Position numbers and translations under genes: made by a program | Shown here: positions 26,242 to 36,397 of the stretch, in pieces | Numbering within the stretch: the first letter of the stretch is position 1 | How the letters are laid out: each line of letters opens with the position of its first letter | The notes under the pieces: generated by a model | The model's input: only the letters and a program-made list of their open reading frames with translations | Told to the model about the DNA's origin: nothing | The model's database searches: none | DNA from: Gluconacetobacter entanii | GTDB lineage: Bacteria; Pseudomonadota; Alphaproteobacteria; Acetobacterales; Acetobacteraceae | Assembly: GCF_003206495.1 (NCBI RefSeq) | Contig: NZ_NKUF01000005.1 | Span: 1 to 64,000, forward strand | DNA length: 64,000 nt | Direction: 5' to 3'

Positions 26242-26328
26242 ATATGACATGTGCTGCGCGGGCGCTGCCGCCACTCGCGGGCGGCGGCCTGCCGCTTTGT
26301 GTCTTATTCCTGTTGTGTTCGAGGGCCA

Positions 26329-27081
26329 ATGACAAATCCGCTGACAGATCATGCCCCAGACAATGCCCCCGGTTACCGCCGGGTCCTGCTGAAGGTTTCG
26401 GGCGAGGCCCTGATGGGCAGCGGGTCCTACGGGATCGATCCTGCAACCGTCGATGGAATCGCCGCCGACGTGGCGGAGGTTGCGCGTACTGGCGTGGAGG
26501 TGTGTCTGGTTATCGGGGGTGGCAACATCTTTCGCGGTGTCGCCGCCGCGGCGCGTGGCATGGACCGTGCGCAGGGCGATTACGCCGGCATGCTGGCGAC
26601 TGTCATCAATGCGCTGCTCATGCAGAATTCGCTCGAACGCCAGGGGATCGCAACCCGCGTGATGAGCGCGATCCAGATGTCTTCCATCGCGGAACCCTAT
26701 ATCCGCCGCCGCGCCGTGCGGCACATGGAAAAGGGACGGGTGGTGATCTTCGCCGCCGGGACCGGCAACCCGTTCTTCACCACCGATACGGGTGCCGCCC
26801 TGCGTGCGGCGGAAATGGAATGCAGCGCCCTGTTCAAGGGCACTCAGGTCGATGGCGTCTATTCCGCCGACCCGCGCAAGGTGCCTGACGCGCGCCGTTA
26901 CGATACGCTGACCTATCGCGATGTGCTGGCCAATGACCTCAATGTCATGGATGCGGCCGCCATCAGCCTTGCGCGTGAGAACAAACTGCCGATCGTGGTG
27001 TTCAATATCCATGAAAAGGATGCGTTTTCGCGCGTTATGCGGGGCGAGGGACGCTTTACCACGATCGTGGCCTCGGACTGA
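26329..27081 (+). CDS. pyrH: UMP kinase
   Basis: A 250-residue amino-acid-kinase-fold enzyme that phosphorylates UMP to UDP. Blocks: [30 protein letters not shown] (UMP and phosphate binding), [20 protein letters not shown] and ATKG-like [24 protein letters not shown] precedes the ATG at 26329. It heads a run of seven closely spaced plus-strand genes (pyrH, frr, uppS, cdsA, dxr, rseP, bamA) found in the same order in many proteobacteria; tsf and rpsB, the usual upstream neighbours, are absent here. Confidence 0.95.
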   Translation: MTNPLTDHAPDNAPGYRRVLLKVSGEALMGSGSYGIDPATVDGIAADVAEVARTGVEVCLVIGGGNIFRGVAAAARGMDRAQGDYAGMLATVINALLMQNSLERQGIATRVMSAIQMSSIAEPYIRRRAVRHMEKGRVVIFAAGTGNPFFTTDTGAALRAAEMECSALFKGTQVDGVYSADPRKVPDARRYDTLTYRDVLANDLNVMDAAAISLARENKLPIVVFNIHEKDAFSRVMRGEGRFTTIVASD

Positions 27082-27154
27082 GGCGCACACCCCGCACGAA
27101 TAGAGTCGCATGGCGGTCGAACGCGACCGTTTGAGGAATGTTGGGAGGGCCAAG

Positions 27155-27721
27155 GTGTCTGTCGATCAGAAAAGTTTGCTGGCGGATATTACCCGTCGCA
27201 TGGAAGGCGCGCTTGAAAGCCTGCGTCGTGATTTCGCCGGCCTGCGTTCGGGCCGCGCGAGCCCGGCGCTGCTGGAACCGGTGCGCGTGGAAGCCTATGG
27301 CGGTGAGGTGCCGCTGACGCAGGTTGGCTCCATCGCCGTGCCGGAGGCGCGGATGCTGACGGTGCAGGTGTGGGACCGTTCGCTGGTCAGTGCGGTGGAA
27401 CGTGCGATCCGTGACAGCGGTCTGGGCCTGAACCCGGCGGCCGATGGCCAGACCGTGCGCGTGCCCATCCCCCAGTTGACCGAGGAGCGTCGCAACGAAC
27501 TGGCGCGCGCGGCGGGCAAGTATGCCGAGAACGCGAAGATCGCGGTGCGTGGCGTGCGTCGTGATGGCATGGAACAGACGCGCGGACAGGAAAAGAAGGG
27601 CGAAATCAGCCAGGATGACGTCAAGGTCTGGTCCGATGCGATCCAGAAGCTGACGGACCAGTATGTAAAGCGTGTTGACGAACTGCTCGCGGAAAAAGAA
27701 CGCGAGATCAAGCAGGTCTGA
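27155..27721 (+). CDS. frr: Ribosome recycling factor
   Basis: A 188-residue factor that, with EF-G, splits post-termination ribosomes. Family blocks: [41 protein letters not shown]-type core (shown as [16 protein letters not shown]) and [21 protein letters not shown] at 27155 is chosen because GGGAGGG lies about 7 bases upstream and gives the standard length; an in-frame ATG at 27110 would add 15 residues. uppS follows after 7 bases. Confidence 0.93.
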   Translation: MSVDQKSLLADITRRMEGALESLRRDFAGLRSGRASPALLEPVRVEAYGGEVPLTQVGSIAVPEARMLTVQVWDRSLVSAVERAIRDSGLGLNPAADGQTVRVPIPQLTEERRNELARAAGKYAENAKIAVRGVRRDGMEQTRGQEKKGEISQDDVKVWSDAIQKLTDQYVKRVDELLAEKEREIKQV

Positions 27722-27728
27722 CCCCCGC

Positions 27729-28463
27729 ATGTACCCAGTGGCCGGGGGGCGGCGTGCAGGGATCGTGCCTGACCATGTGGCGATCATCATGGATGGCAAC
27801 GGGCGGTGGGCGGCGGCGCGCGGCCTGCCATTGCTCGCCGGGCATCGTGCCGGGGCGGAGGCGGTGCAGCGCTGCATCCGCGCGGCCGTCGCGGCGGGGG
27901 TGAAGTGGCTGACGCTTTATGCCTTTTCCTCTGAAAACTGGCGGCGCACCCCGCAGGAAGTGGCCGACCTGACCAGCCTCCTGCGCTATTACCTGCGCTA
28001 CAAGGTGGCGGAGCTTGCGGCGAAGGGGGTGCGTATCCGCATCATCGGCGACCTGTCGCGCTTTGCCCACGACGTGCGGGCCGAAGCCCGCCGTGCGGAG
28101 GTGGAGACAGCCTCCAACACGGTGCTGACGGTGGTGCTCGCACTGTCCTATGGCGGGCGGGCCGACATCATGCAGGCCGCGCTGCGTATGGCGAAGGCCA
28201 TCAATGACGGCACGCTGGCGGCCGCACAGGTTGACGAGGACACGTTTGGCGGCTTCCTGATGACGGCGGACATGCCGGACCCCGACATCGTGGTGCGCAC
28301 GAGTGGCGAAAGCCGTCTGTCCAATTTCCTGTTATGGCAGTCGGCCTATGCCGAACTGATATTCATAGAGACGCTGTGGCCTGATTTTGACGCCGGGCAT
28401 TTCGATGCCGTGCTTCAGATCTATTCCCGGCGCGAAAGGCGCTTCGGTGCAAGACCCGTCTGA
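27729..28463 (+). CDS. uppS: Isoprenyl transferase (undecaprenyl diphosphate synthase)
   Basis: A 244-residue cis-prenyltransferase that makes the C55 lipid carrier for cell-wall and O-antigen synthesis. Motifs: VAIIMDGNGRWAAARGLP with the Mg-binding Asp, LTLYAFSSENWRRTPQEV, and VVRTSGESRLSNFLLWQSAY near the C terminus. It starts 7 bases after frr and overlaps the proposed cdsA start by 17 bases, so coupling is likely. Downstream dxr provides precursors for the same pathway. Confidence 0.94.
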   Translation: MYPVAGGRRAGIVPDHVAIIMDGNGRWAAARGLPLLAGHRAGAEAVQRCIRAAVAAGVKWLTLYAFSSENWRRTPQEVADLTSLLRYYLRYKVAELAAKGVRIRIIGDLSRFAHDVRAEARRAEVETASNTVLTVVLALSYGGRADIMQAALRMAKAINDGTLAAAQVDEDTFGGFLMTADMPDPDIVVRTSGESRLSNFLLWQSAYAELIFIETLWPDFDAGHFDAVLQIYSRRERRFGARPV

Positions 28464-29322
28464 TCCCGACACCCCTACCGTCATCGCGTTTCCCTCGGCC
28501 CCCCGGCCGCCGGGTGGCGGGTCCGGGCGCGGGTGGAAGGACCTGCGCGCGCGCGTGCTGTCGGCCATGGTGATCGTGCCGCTTGCCGGATTGTGCGTCT
28601 GGGCGGGGGGCGTCGCCTATGCCGTGATGATCATGCTGGCGATGCTGGGCATGGCGTCCGAATGGGGACGGATGTTTTCGCTGTCGGCGCGGAGCTGGCG
28701 CGGCGTGCTCTACCTTGTATGGCCGCTGGCCTGTGCCGCGGCGGCACTCGATGGACAATGGGGTGGCGCGTTCCTGGTCATGGGGGCGGCGTTTGTTTTT
28801 GGCCCGGCCCTGTGGGCGGGGCAGGTGGCGATTGGCTGCGCGGGGATATCGCTCCTGTGGCTGCGCTTCATGACGCATCCGGGGGCGGGCGTCGTCCTGT
28901 TTGTCGTGGCGTGCGTCGCGCTGAGCGATACGGGCGCCTACCTGACGGGGCGGGCGGTTGGCGGGCCGAAGCTTGCGCCGCGCATTTCGCCGGCCAAGAC
29001 ATGGTCGGGTTCGGTGGGCGGACTGCTGGCCGCGATTGCGGGGGGCGCGACGATCGCGACCCTGCTGCCGGATGCGCTGTCGGGGGCGGCCGTGCGCGGG
29101 GCGATGATGGGCGGCGTCATGGCGATTGCGGCGCAGGCGGGCGACCTTGCGGAAAGTGCGCTCAAGCGGGCGCGCGGCGTCAAGGATTCCGGGACGATCA
29201 TTCCGGGGCATGGCGGCCTGCTGGATCGGTTTGACGGATTGCTGGTGGCGGCACCACTGGCTGCATTGATTTCGCTGGGGGCAGCGGCGGGCGCTGCTTT
29301 CTGGTATGTCGGCCTGCGCTGA
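28447..29322 (+). CDS. cdsA: Phosphatidate cytidylyltransferase
   Basis: A 291-residue multipass inner-membrane enzyme that makes CDP-diacylglycerol from phosphatidate and CTP. The C-terminal signature is complete: SALKRARGVKDSGTIIPGHG followed by GLLDRFD. Several hydrophobic segments lie between residues 40 and 180. No ATG fits well, so the GTG at 28447 inside the uppS end is proposed; the start is uncertain. The first 40 residues are Pro/Gly-rich and poorly conserved. Confidence 0.9.
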   Translation: MQDPSDPDTPTVIAFPSAPRPPGGGSGRGWKDLRARVLSAMVIVPLAGLCVWAGGVAYAVMIMLAMLGMASEWGRMFSLSARSWRGVLYLVWPLACAAAALDGQWGGAFLVMGAAFVFGPALWAGQVAIGCAGISLLWLRFMTHPGAGVVLFVVACVALSDTGAYLTGRAVGGPKLAPRISPAKTWSGSVGGLLAAIAGGATIATLLPDALSGAAVRGAMMGGVMAIAAQAGDLAESALKRARGVKDSGTIIPGHGGLLDRFDGLLVAAPLAALISLGAAAGAAFWYVGLR

Positions 29323-29364
29323 GCGCGCGGTCGCAATGAAAAGAAGATTGGGGAAATCGGTAGG

Positions 29365-30522
29365 ATGAAGACAGTTTCCGTTCTGGGCAGTACCGGCAGC
29401 ATTGGCTGCTCCACTGTGGATCTGCTGTTGCAGGCGCCGGAGCGGTTCCGCGTCGTGGCCCTGGTCGGGGGGCGCAATGTCACGCGACTGGCCGAACAGG
29501 CGCGGGCGCTGGATGCCGAATATGCCGTCATCGCCGATGAAACCCTGGTGGGGGAGCTTGAGACCCTGCTGGCCGGGACGTCCACGCGGGTGTCCGGCGG
29601 GCGCGAGGCGGTGATCCGTGCGGCTGGCGTGCCGGTGGACTGGACCATGGCTGCGATCACCGGGGCCATCGGGCTGGAACCCACGCTGGCGGCGGTGCGC
29701 AATGGCGGGTGTGTCGCGCTGGCGAACAAGGAAGCGCTGGTCTGCGCGGGCGACGTCATGCTGCGCGAGGTGCACCAGGCGGGGGCGACGCTGCTTCCGG
29801 TCGATTCGGAACATAACGCCATCTTCCAGTCCATGGCCGACCGGCAGGTGGACCAGGTGGAAAAGATCGTGCTGACGGCCTCTGGCGGCCCGTTCCGCCG
29901 CGCCAGCATCGAGGAGATGGAGAAGGCCCCGCTGGAGGCCGCGCTGAAGCATCCGACATGGAGCATGGGCGCCAAGATCACCATCGATTCCGCGACGATG
30001 TTCAACAAGGGCCTTGAACTGATCGAGGCGGCGCGCCTGTTCGACATGACGGAGGACCGGATCGGCGTCATCGTCCATCCGCAGTCCGTGGTCCACAGCA
30101 TGGTCCAGTACACCGATGGCAGCATCATCGCGCAGCTTGGCTCCGCCGACATGCGCATTCCCATCGCGCACACGCTGGCGTGGCCGAAGCGCATGGCGAC
30201 GAATTCGCCGCGCCTCGACCTTGCCGCCATGTCGCGGCTGGATTTCGAGGAACCGGACGAGGAACGTTTCCCCGCGCTGCGCCTTGCCCGGGAATCGCTG
30301 CGGGCGGGGGGCGCTGCCTCCGCGATCCTGTCTGGCGCCAATGAAATTGCCGTGGAGGCCTTCCTTAATCGTAAAATCGGCTTCCGGGATATTGCGCGGG
30401 TTGTCGAGGATGTGATGCAATCACTTGGAAACCAGAAGGCGGACACGCTGGAGCAGGTCCTGCGCTGGGATGAGGAGGCGCGACGCCTCGCCCGGAGCAT
30501 GATCACGGCACGGGCCGCATAA
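29365..30522 (+). CDS. dxr: 1-deoxy-D-xylulose 5-phosphate reductoisomerase
   Basis: A 385-residue NADPH-dependent enzyme making 2-C-methylerythritol 4-phosphate in the non-mevalonate isoprenoid pathway. The nucleotide-binding motif VLGSTGSIGCSTVDLL opens the protein. Metal and substrate residues are in PVDSEHNAIFQ and SATMFNKGLELIEA; TASGGPFRR and HPQSVVHSMVQYTDGS are further blocks. It fits with uppS and cdsA in a lipid-precursor cluster and provides isoprene units for hopanoids and quinone as well. Confidence 0.95.
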   Translation: MKTVSVLGSTGSIGCSTVDLLLQAPERFRVVALVGGRNVTRLAEQARALDAEYAVIADETLVGELETLLAGTSTRVSGGREAVIRAAGVPVDWTMAAITGAIGLEPTLAAVRNGGCVALANKEALVCAGDVMLREVHQAGATLLPVDSEHNAIFQSMADRQVDQVEKIVLTASGGPFRRASIEEMEKAPLEAALKHPTWSMGAKITIDSATMFNKGLELIEAARLFDMTEDRIGVIVHPQSVVHSMVQYTDGSIIAQLGSADMRIPIAHTLAWPKRMATNSPRLDLAAMSRLDFEEPDEERFPALRLARESLRAGGAASAILSGANEIAVEAFLNRKIGFRDIARVVEDVMQSLGNQKADTLEQVLRWDEEARRLARSMITARAA

Positions 30523-30581
30523 GACGACTGGATCAAGGGGAGGATGGCCGCGCGTGATCATCAGGGGAACTCATAATCATC

Positions 30582-31688
30582 ATGCATGATCTGCTGCGGA
30601 CCATTCTTGCATTTGCCCTGGTGCTGGGGGTGCTGGTTTTCATCCACGAACTCGGCCATTACCTCGCTGCGCGCTGGCGCGGGGTGCATGTGGAGGTTTT
30701 CTCCATCGGGTTTGGCAAGCCGCTGCTGCGCTGGCACGACAGTGTCGGCACGGAATGGCGGCTGTGTCCCGTCCCGCTTGGTGGCTATGTGAAGCCGCAC
30801 GGGTTCGAGGGACCGGAAGACGCCACCCCTGAACAGATGGCCGCTTGGCAGCCGGGACGCACGTTCCATGACAAGCCTGTGCTGTCACGGGCCATCGTCA
30901 TTATCGCGGGACCGGTTTTCAACTTCCTGCTTGCGATCATCCTCTTTACCGGCCTGTTCGCCTTTGCGGGGCAGCCGCATATCCGCAATGTCGTGGCCGA
31001 TGTGATGCCCGGAAGTGCTGCGGCGACGGCCGGCATCCACCCTCATGACGCCATCGTGCGGCTGGGCGATCATCCCATCTCCGACGTGGCGGACCTGCAG
31101 GCGCGCATCGCCGCCGAACCCGGCGCGCATATCGACGTGGTCGTGCGCCGCGACGGCAATGACGTGACGATCCCGCTGACGGTCGGCAGCGTGGCCGGTG
31201 CGAAGGGGCAGGCCCCGCACGGGCAGCTTGGCGTCTCCTTCCTTGCGGAAATGGGCGCGCCGCAGTCCCTGCCGCATGCCTTCGTCTCCGCCGTGAAGGA
31301 GACATGGAACGTGTCCGTGCAGACCCTTGCGGGGCTGTGGCAGATGCTGACGGGACAGCACAGCACCAAGGACCTGGGCGGCCCGCTGCGGATCGCGCAG
31401 ATGTCGGGGCAGGTGGCGCAGTACGGGATCTCGAGCCTCGTATCCTTCATGGCGCTGCTGTCGATCAACCTTGGCCTGATCAACCTGTTCCCCATCCCGA
31501 TTCTCGATGGGGGACGGCTGATGTTCTATATTCTTGAGGCAATAATGGGGCGTCCCGTGTCGCGCCGGGTGCAGCAGATCAGCTTCCAGGCGGGATTCGC
31601 CCTTATTGCCAGCCTGTTTTTATTTTCTACATTTAACGACCTCTCGCATTTCGGCTTGTTTCAATGGCTGGCATCGCATGTCGGATAA
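30582..31688 (+). CDS. rseP: RIP metalloprotease RseP (site-2 protease family)
   Basis: A 368-residue intramembrane zinc protease that cuts membrane-bound anti-sigma factors and remnant signal peptides. The HExxH zinc motif is at residues 22-26 (FIHELGHYLAAR), and the third ligand motif is NLFPIPILDGG near residue 305. One PDZ domain lies around residues 115-200 (VMPGSAAATAGIHPHD), whereas the E. coli protein has two. Position between dxr and bamA is standard and ties it to envelope biogenesis. Confidence 0.93.
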   Translation: MHDLLRTILAFALVLGVLVFIHELGHYLAARWRGVHVEVFSIGFGKPLLRWHDSVGTEWRLCPVPLGGYVKPHGFEGPEDATPEQMAAWQPGRTFHDKPVLSRAIVIIAGPVFNFLLAIILFTGLFAFAGQPHIRNVVADVMPGSAAATAGIHPHDAIVRLGDHPISDVADLQARIAAEPGAHIDVVVRRDGNDVTIPLTVGSVAGAKGQAPHGQLGVSFLAEMGAPQSLPHAFVSAVKETWNVSVQTLAGLWQMLTGQHSTKDLGGPLRIAQMSGQVAQYGISSLVSFMALLSINLGLINLFPIPILDGGRLMFYILEAIMGRPVSRRVQQISFQAGFALIASLFLFSTFNDLSHFGLFQWLASHVG

Positions 31689-31833
31689 CGTAAGAATGGC
31701 GGCATGAGACAAGTGCTTGCACGAGAGGGGCGATATCGGATACGTCCGCCCATGCGGATAATGCATGACAGCACGGAGATGACCTCTTCGCATGGCTGGC
31801 AGTGTGGCCAATCCGCCTACCGAATGGTGAGGA

Positions 31834-34329
31834 ATGCCGATTTTGTCGACTAAACGTTCAGCGCTGCTTGCATCCGTGTGCGTTGTGCCGCTGTTCTGGA
31901 CGGCAGGAGCCCACGCGCAGGACGCTGGACCGGAGGGCGCGCCGCCTTCCGACGCCCCCCCGTCCGACGGCATGGCCCCTACGCCGGGGATGGCCCCTGA
32001 CCAGCCGGAGGTCGAGGCCATCAAGCCGCCGCCGCTGGCCGACCCGATCGAGGCGGTGGACATCAAGGGCAATGACCGTATCGAGACGAACACCATCCTG
32101 TCCTATATGGTGGTGCAGCCCGGTGACCGGTTTGACCAGGACCTGCTCGACCGTTCGCTCAAGACGCTTTACGCCACCGGCCTGTTCAAGGACGTGAGCA
32201 TGCAGCGTTCGGGCAACATGCTGATCGTGCATGTCGTCGAAAACCCGATCGTCAACCGCATCATCTTCGAAGGTAACCACAGCGCCAAGGACGAGGACCT
32301 GACAAAGGTCATCTCGCTGCGCCCGCGCGCGGTGTTCTCCACCAAGACGATTGCCTCCGACCGGCAGAAGATCCTTGGTGTCTATGCGGAAAAGGCGCGC
32401 TATGCCGCCACCGTCACGCCGCAGGTCATCCGCCTTGCGCATAACCGCGTCGATGTGATCTTCCGCATCAACGAGGCGCAGAAGACCCTGATCCGCAAGG
32501 TGACGTTCGTGGGCAACCGCACCTTCTCCAGCACGCGCCTTGCCGGTGTCGTGTCGTCGAAGGAAACGGCGTGGTACCGCTTCTTCTCGTCGAGCGACCA
32601 GTACAATCCCGAACGTATCAAGTATGACGCGGAACTGCTGCACCGCTTCTACCTGAAGAACGGCTTTGTCGATTTCCAGATCAAGAACGCGACGGGTGAA
32701 CTCTCCCCCGACCACAAGGCGTTCTACATCACCTATACGATGGAAGAGGGGCCGCGTTACCGTCTGAACAAGATGGATATCCGTTCTTCGCTGCGGCATG
32801 TCAGCGCGGAGTCCCTGCACAAGTACATCTCCCTGTTCCATAACCAGTGGTATGACGGCAGCGCCATCCAGCATAACGCGACATCCATGCAGGAGATCCT
32901 GCAGGCCAAGGGATATCCGTTCGCGATGGTGCATCCCGAAATCGCGCGCAATCCCGAAAAGCGTACGGTCAACCTGCTGTTCGACGTGAGCGAAGGGCCG
33001 CGCATGTATGTCGAGCGTATCGACATCAACGGCAACACCATCACGCAGGACAAGGTCATCCGCCGCCAGTTGCCGATGTCCGAAGGCGACCCGTACACCC
33101 CCATGGACCGCAAGTATTCCAAGGCGGTGCTTGAGGATCTTGGCTTCTTCAAGACGGTTTCGATCGACCAGACGCCCGGTTCCGCGCCCGACAAGGTCAA
33201 CATCTCCGCCGACGTGGTGGAAAAGCCGACGGGTGAATTCTCGCTCGGTGGCGGGTATTCGTCGGATGCGGGCGTGCTCGGCAACCTTGGGCTGAAGCAG
33301 CACAACCTGCTGGGCACCGGCATTGATGCCGGTTTCTCCGGCACGGCGGCCTATTACGAGGACCAGGCCGACATCTCGATCACGGACCCGTATTTCCTCA
33401 ACCGCAACCTGGTCGCCGGTATCGACATCTTCGGCATCCAGAACCGTTACATGACGTACCAGAACTACTCCGAAGGCCGGTACGGCATGACGCTGCGCAT
33501 GGGGTATTCGTACAATAACCACCTGTCGCAGTCGTGGAGCTATACGCTGACCGATCGAAATGTCGGCGATACATGGTCGGATTCCTCGTGGTACGTGCTT
33601 GACCAGTCCGGCTGGTCGCTGCTGTCGCAGTTGAGCACCACGCTGACCTATGACACCCGTGACCGGCGCATGCAGCCGCACAGCGGCTACGTCATCCGCG
33701 TGGGTGGCGACTTCGCGGGTATCGGCGGCAACGAACGCTATTTCCGTGGCAAGATCGACGCCGCCTACTACATCCCGCTCGACAGCCTGATGGGCAACCA
33801 TGACTGGACAGTGGACCTGCGCGCGGGTGCGGGCGACATCGCCAACTGGGGCGGCGGGCGCAGCGACATCATCGATAACTTCTACCTCGGTGGTAACACG
33901 CTGCGCGGCTTCCTTGACGGTGGTGCCGGGCCGCGAACGATGGGTATTCCCGCACGCACCATCGACGGCGTGAAATACCCGATGCATTCGCAGGAAGACT
34001 TCCTTGGCGGCCGGTTCCTGTATACCGCATCCGCCACGATCCATTTCCCCATGCCGTTCGCGGCAGACATGGGGATCAAGGGACGTTATTTTGTCGATGC
34101 CGGTGGCCTGGATGGCCTGCGCGTGCGCGAACGCTATACCTCGCCCAGCGATGGTTACAAATATACCCCGGTATATGGCGATACGCTGACGCCGCGCGTC
34201 AGTACCGGCGTGGGCTTTTCGTGGAAAAGCCCGTTTGGTCTGATCAACATCGATCTTGGTGTGCCGATCATCAAGCAGAAGCATGACCGAACACAGTTGC
34301 TCCGCTTTGGCTTCGGCCAACAATTCTGA
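31834..34329 (+). CDS. bamA: Outer membrane protein assembly factor BamA
   Basis: An 831-residue outer-membrane insertase. A signal peptide ending in AGAHAQ is followed by a Pro/Asp-rich stretch (about 30-65) and five POTRA repeats starting with AVDIKGNDRIETNTI. The C-terminal 16-stranded barrel begins near residue 455 (GEFSLGGGYSSDAG) and includes LGGNTLRGF and the C-terminal RFGFGQQF with a terminal Phe. The partner chaperone gene follows after 7 bases. The 145-base gap before it has no obvious promoter. Confidence 0.95.
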   Translation: MPILSTKRSALLASVCVVPLFWTAGAHAQDAGPEGAPPSDAPPSDGMAPTPGMAPDQPEVEAIKPPPLADPIEAVDIKGNDRIETNTILSYMVVQPGDRFDQDLLDRSLKTLYATGLFKDVSMQRSGNMLIVHVVENPIVNRIIFEGNHSAKDEDLTKVISLRPRAVFSTKTIASDRQKILGVYAEKARYAATVTPQVIRLAHNRVDVIFRINEAQKTLIRKVTFVGNRTFSSTRLAGVVSSKETAWYRFFSSSDQYNPERIKYDAELLHRFYLKNGFVDFQIKNATGELSPDHKAFYITYTMEEGPRYRLNKMDIRSSLRHVSAESLHKYISLFHNQWYDGSAIQHNATSMQEILQAKGYPFAMVHPEIARNPEKRTVNLLFDVSEGPRMYVERIDINGNTITQDKVIRRQLPMSEGDPYTPMDRKYSKAVLEDLGFFKTVSIDQTPGSAPDKVNISADVVEKPTGEFSLGGGYSSDAGVLGNLGLKQHNLLGTGIDAGFSGTAAYYEDQADISITDPYFLNRNLVAGIDIFGIQNRYMTYQNYSEGRYGMTLRMGYSYNNHLSQSWSYTLTDRNVGDTWSDSSWYVLDQSGWSLLSQLSTTLTYDTRDRRMQPHSGYVIRVGGDFAGIGGNERYFRGKIDAAYYIPLDSLMGNHDWTVDLRAGAGDIANWGGGRSDIIDNFYLGGNTLRGFLDGGAGPRTMGIPARTIDGVKYPMHSQEDFLGGRFLYTASATIHFPMPFAADMGIKGRYFVDAGGLDGLRVRERYTSPSDGYKYTPVYGDTLTPRVSTGVGFSWKSPFGLINIDLGVPIIKQKHDRTQLLRFGFGQQF

Positions 34330-34336
34330 GGTGATA

Positions 34337-35203
34337 ATGTTGCGTAATTCCGGCGTTCGTCTACTTGCCGCGGCTGTCGCACTGGGATGTGGCAGTCTGG
34401 TCGGATCTGCTGCCCATGCGCAGAACAATTCCGGCTGGTTCGTCCCCAAGGCATCCCAGCAGCAGCCGGAGCATGCGGCATCCCACGCGGCCCAGCCTGC
34501 GCCGCCGCCCGTGCCCCTGCCGGCCCCGCCCGCCGACAGCGAGGAGGCGCAGTCCCAGACGCCGCCGGTCCTGCCGCTGCCGCAGATTCCCAACTCCCCC
34601 GACCTGCCCAAGGGGGCGCCGCCGCCCGCGCCGATCATCGGTGTCATCAGCGTGCCTGACGTGATGCGCCTGTCCACCGCGGCACAGCAGGCGGAGCGCG
34701 TGCTGGGCGCGCGTCGTGACGAACTGGCGCGCGATGCGCAGAAGGAGCAGGCATCGTGGCGTGACGAGCAGCAGAAGCTGCAGGGGCAGGCCCGGACCAT
34801 GACGTCCGACCAGATCCAGGCGAGCGAGCGCAAGCTGCAGGAACGCGTGATCGCGGCGCAGAAGAACTTCCGCAACCGCAACCGCATCATCCAGGAAGCA
34901 GCCCAGGTGTCGCTGGGGCAGATCGAGCGTGAACTGGTGCAGATCATCCGCCAGGTCGCGGCCAGCCGCAGCATGAACCTTGTCCTGCACCGTGAGCAGG
35001 TGGCGCTGAGCCAGGACAGCCTCGACATCACGCAGCAGGTTGCGACGCAACTGAACTCTGTCCTGCCGAGCGTCTTCATCCCGGCGGCGAATGTCGATCC
35101 TGAAGTGCTGGCGAAATCGGGCACGATGCCGACGACTGCCGATGCGGAAGGCGGGGCCTCCGCTCCGGCGGCGCCTGCCGCCGCGGCCAAGGCGAAGCAT
35201 TAA
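34337..35203 (+). CDS. OmpH/Skp-family periplasmic chaperone
   Basis: A 288-residue exported protein. Residues 1-29 are a signal peptide (cleavage after SAAHAQ). A Pro-rich linker of about 75 residues (PAPPPVPLPAPPADSEEAQ) precedes the OmpH/Skp core, which starts near residue 105 (IIGVISVPDVMRLSTAAQQ) and continues as long charged helices with Gln/Arg-rich coiled-coil character. It ends in an Ala-rich tail. E. coli Skp is about 160 residues, so the linker and tail are extra. Located between bamA and lpxD as in E. coli, it would hold outer-membrane proteins for BamA. Confidence 0.88.
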   Translation: MLRNSGVRLLAAAVALGCGSLVGSAAHAQNNSGWFVPKASQQQPEHAASHAAQPAPPPVPLPAPPADSEEAQSQTPPVLPLPQIPNSPDLPKGAPPPAPIIGVISVPDVMRLSTAAQQAERVLGARRDELARDAQKEQASWRDEQQKLQGQARTMTSDQIQASERKLQERVIAAQKNFRNRNRIIQEAAQVSLGQIERELVQIIRQVAASRSMNLVLHREQVALSQDSLDITQQVATQLNSVLPSVFIPAANVDPEVLAKSGTMPTTADAEGGASAPAAPAAAAKAKH

Positions 35204-35219
35204 GGGCTTGGAAGGATCC

Positions 35220-36296
35220 ATGCACGTGCAGGAGGAAAGCGGGCCGGGCGATACGCGGTTTTTTGTATCTGACGGCCCGTTTGATGCCGCCGAACTTGCG
35301 CGGTGCGCCGATGCCGAACTCCACGGATCGGACGCGGCCCTGGCCGGTGCGCCACAGTTCTGCGGCATAGCGCCGCTGCAGTCGGCGGGTCCGACGCAGG
35401 TCAGCTTCCTCGACAACCGGCGCTATCTCCCCCTGCTGGAGAAAACGGGCGCGGGGGCCGTGATCGTGGCGCCCGCCTTTGTGGACAAGGTGCCCGCGCA
35501 TGCCGTGGCGCTGGTGTCAAAGACACCGTACCTGGCATGGGCGCGGGTTGCGTCACGTTTCTATCCCGCGCCGCCGGTCAAGCCGGGGATCCATCCCACG
35601 GCGGTGATCGGCGAAGGCGCGCAGATCGACCCCACGGCGGCGGTCGGGGCCTTCTGTGTCATTGGTGAACGGGTGCGCATCGGCGCGGGTGTGTGTATCG
35701 ACACGCATGTCACGATTGGCGATGGCGTGGAAATCGGCGCACGCAGCCGTATCGGCAGCCATGTCTGCCTGTCGCACGCGCTGCTGGGTGAACGTGTGAC
35801 CCTGCTGCCGGGTGCGCGCATCGGGCAGGAGGGGTTCGGCTTCGCCACCGGGCCGGACGGGTTTGAAACCGTGCCGCAGCTTGGCCGTGTGATCCTTGAG
35901 GACGGGGTCGAGGTCGGGGCCAACTCCACCATTGACCGTGGTTCGATCCGTGACACCCTGATCGGGGCGGGTTCGCGCCTCGACAATCTGGTGCAGATCG
36001 GCCATAATGCGCGTCTGGGACGGTGCTGTATCGTGGTGTCCCAGGCCGGTATTTCGGGTTCGACGGAACTGGGTGATTTTGTCACGATCGCGGCGCAGGC
36101 CGGGCTGATCGGGCATATCAGGATCGGCACAAAGGCACGGATCGGCGCGCAGTGTGGCGTCATGTCCGATGTCGAGGCCGGGGCCGATGTCATCGGAAGC
36201 CCGGCGATGCCATTCAGGGAGTTTTTCCGAAACGTGGCGTTCCTGCGTCGTCTGGCGAAAAAACCGGCGCAGGACGGGGGCGACAAGGCCGGCTAG
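35220..36296 (+). CDS. lpxD: UDP-3-O-(3-hydroxyacyl)glucosamine N-acyltransferase
   Basis: A 358-residue left-handed beta-helix acyltransferase, the third step in lipid A synthesis. An N-terminal uridine-binding domain ([20 protein letters not shown]) is followed by hexapeptide repeats ([20 protein letters not shown]) and the block containing the catalytic His, [15 protein letters not shown]. The signature STIDRGS is present. GGAAGGA precedes the ATG at 35220. It is part of the cluster lpxD-fabZ-lpxA-lpxI. Confidence 0.95.
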   Translation: MHVQEESGPGDTRFFVSDGPFDAAELARCADAELHGSDAALAGAPQFCGIAPLQSAGPTQVSFLDNRRYLPLLEKTGAGAVIVAPAFVDKVPAHAVALVSKTPYLAWARVASRFYPAPPVKPGIHPTAVIGEGAQIDPTAAVGAFCVIGERVRIGAGVCIDTHVTIGDGVEIGARSRIGSHVCLSHALLGERVTLLPGARIGQEGFGFATGPDGFETVPQLGRVILEDGVEVGANSTIDRGSIRDTLIGAGSRLDNLVQIGHNARLGRCCIVVSQAGISGSTELGDFVTIAAQAGLIGHIRIGTKARIGAQCGVMSDVEAGADVIGSPAMPFREFFRNVAFLRRLAKKPAQDGGDKAG

Positions 36297-36397
36297 GCGA
36301 CTGTGCCGAGGCGCGGCAAGGAACATTCAACCGGCACGGGGCGGCCTGTCCAGTCAGATTGCAGGCGTCCCCCGTACCGAATAGATGGTTGGACGAC

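Noticed and set aside
31858-35190. 1110-codon open frame antisense to bamA and the Skp-like gene
   Set aside because: Spans two genes with strong family evidence; no motifs and skewed composition.
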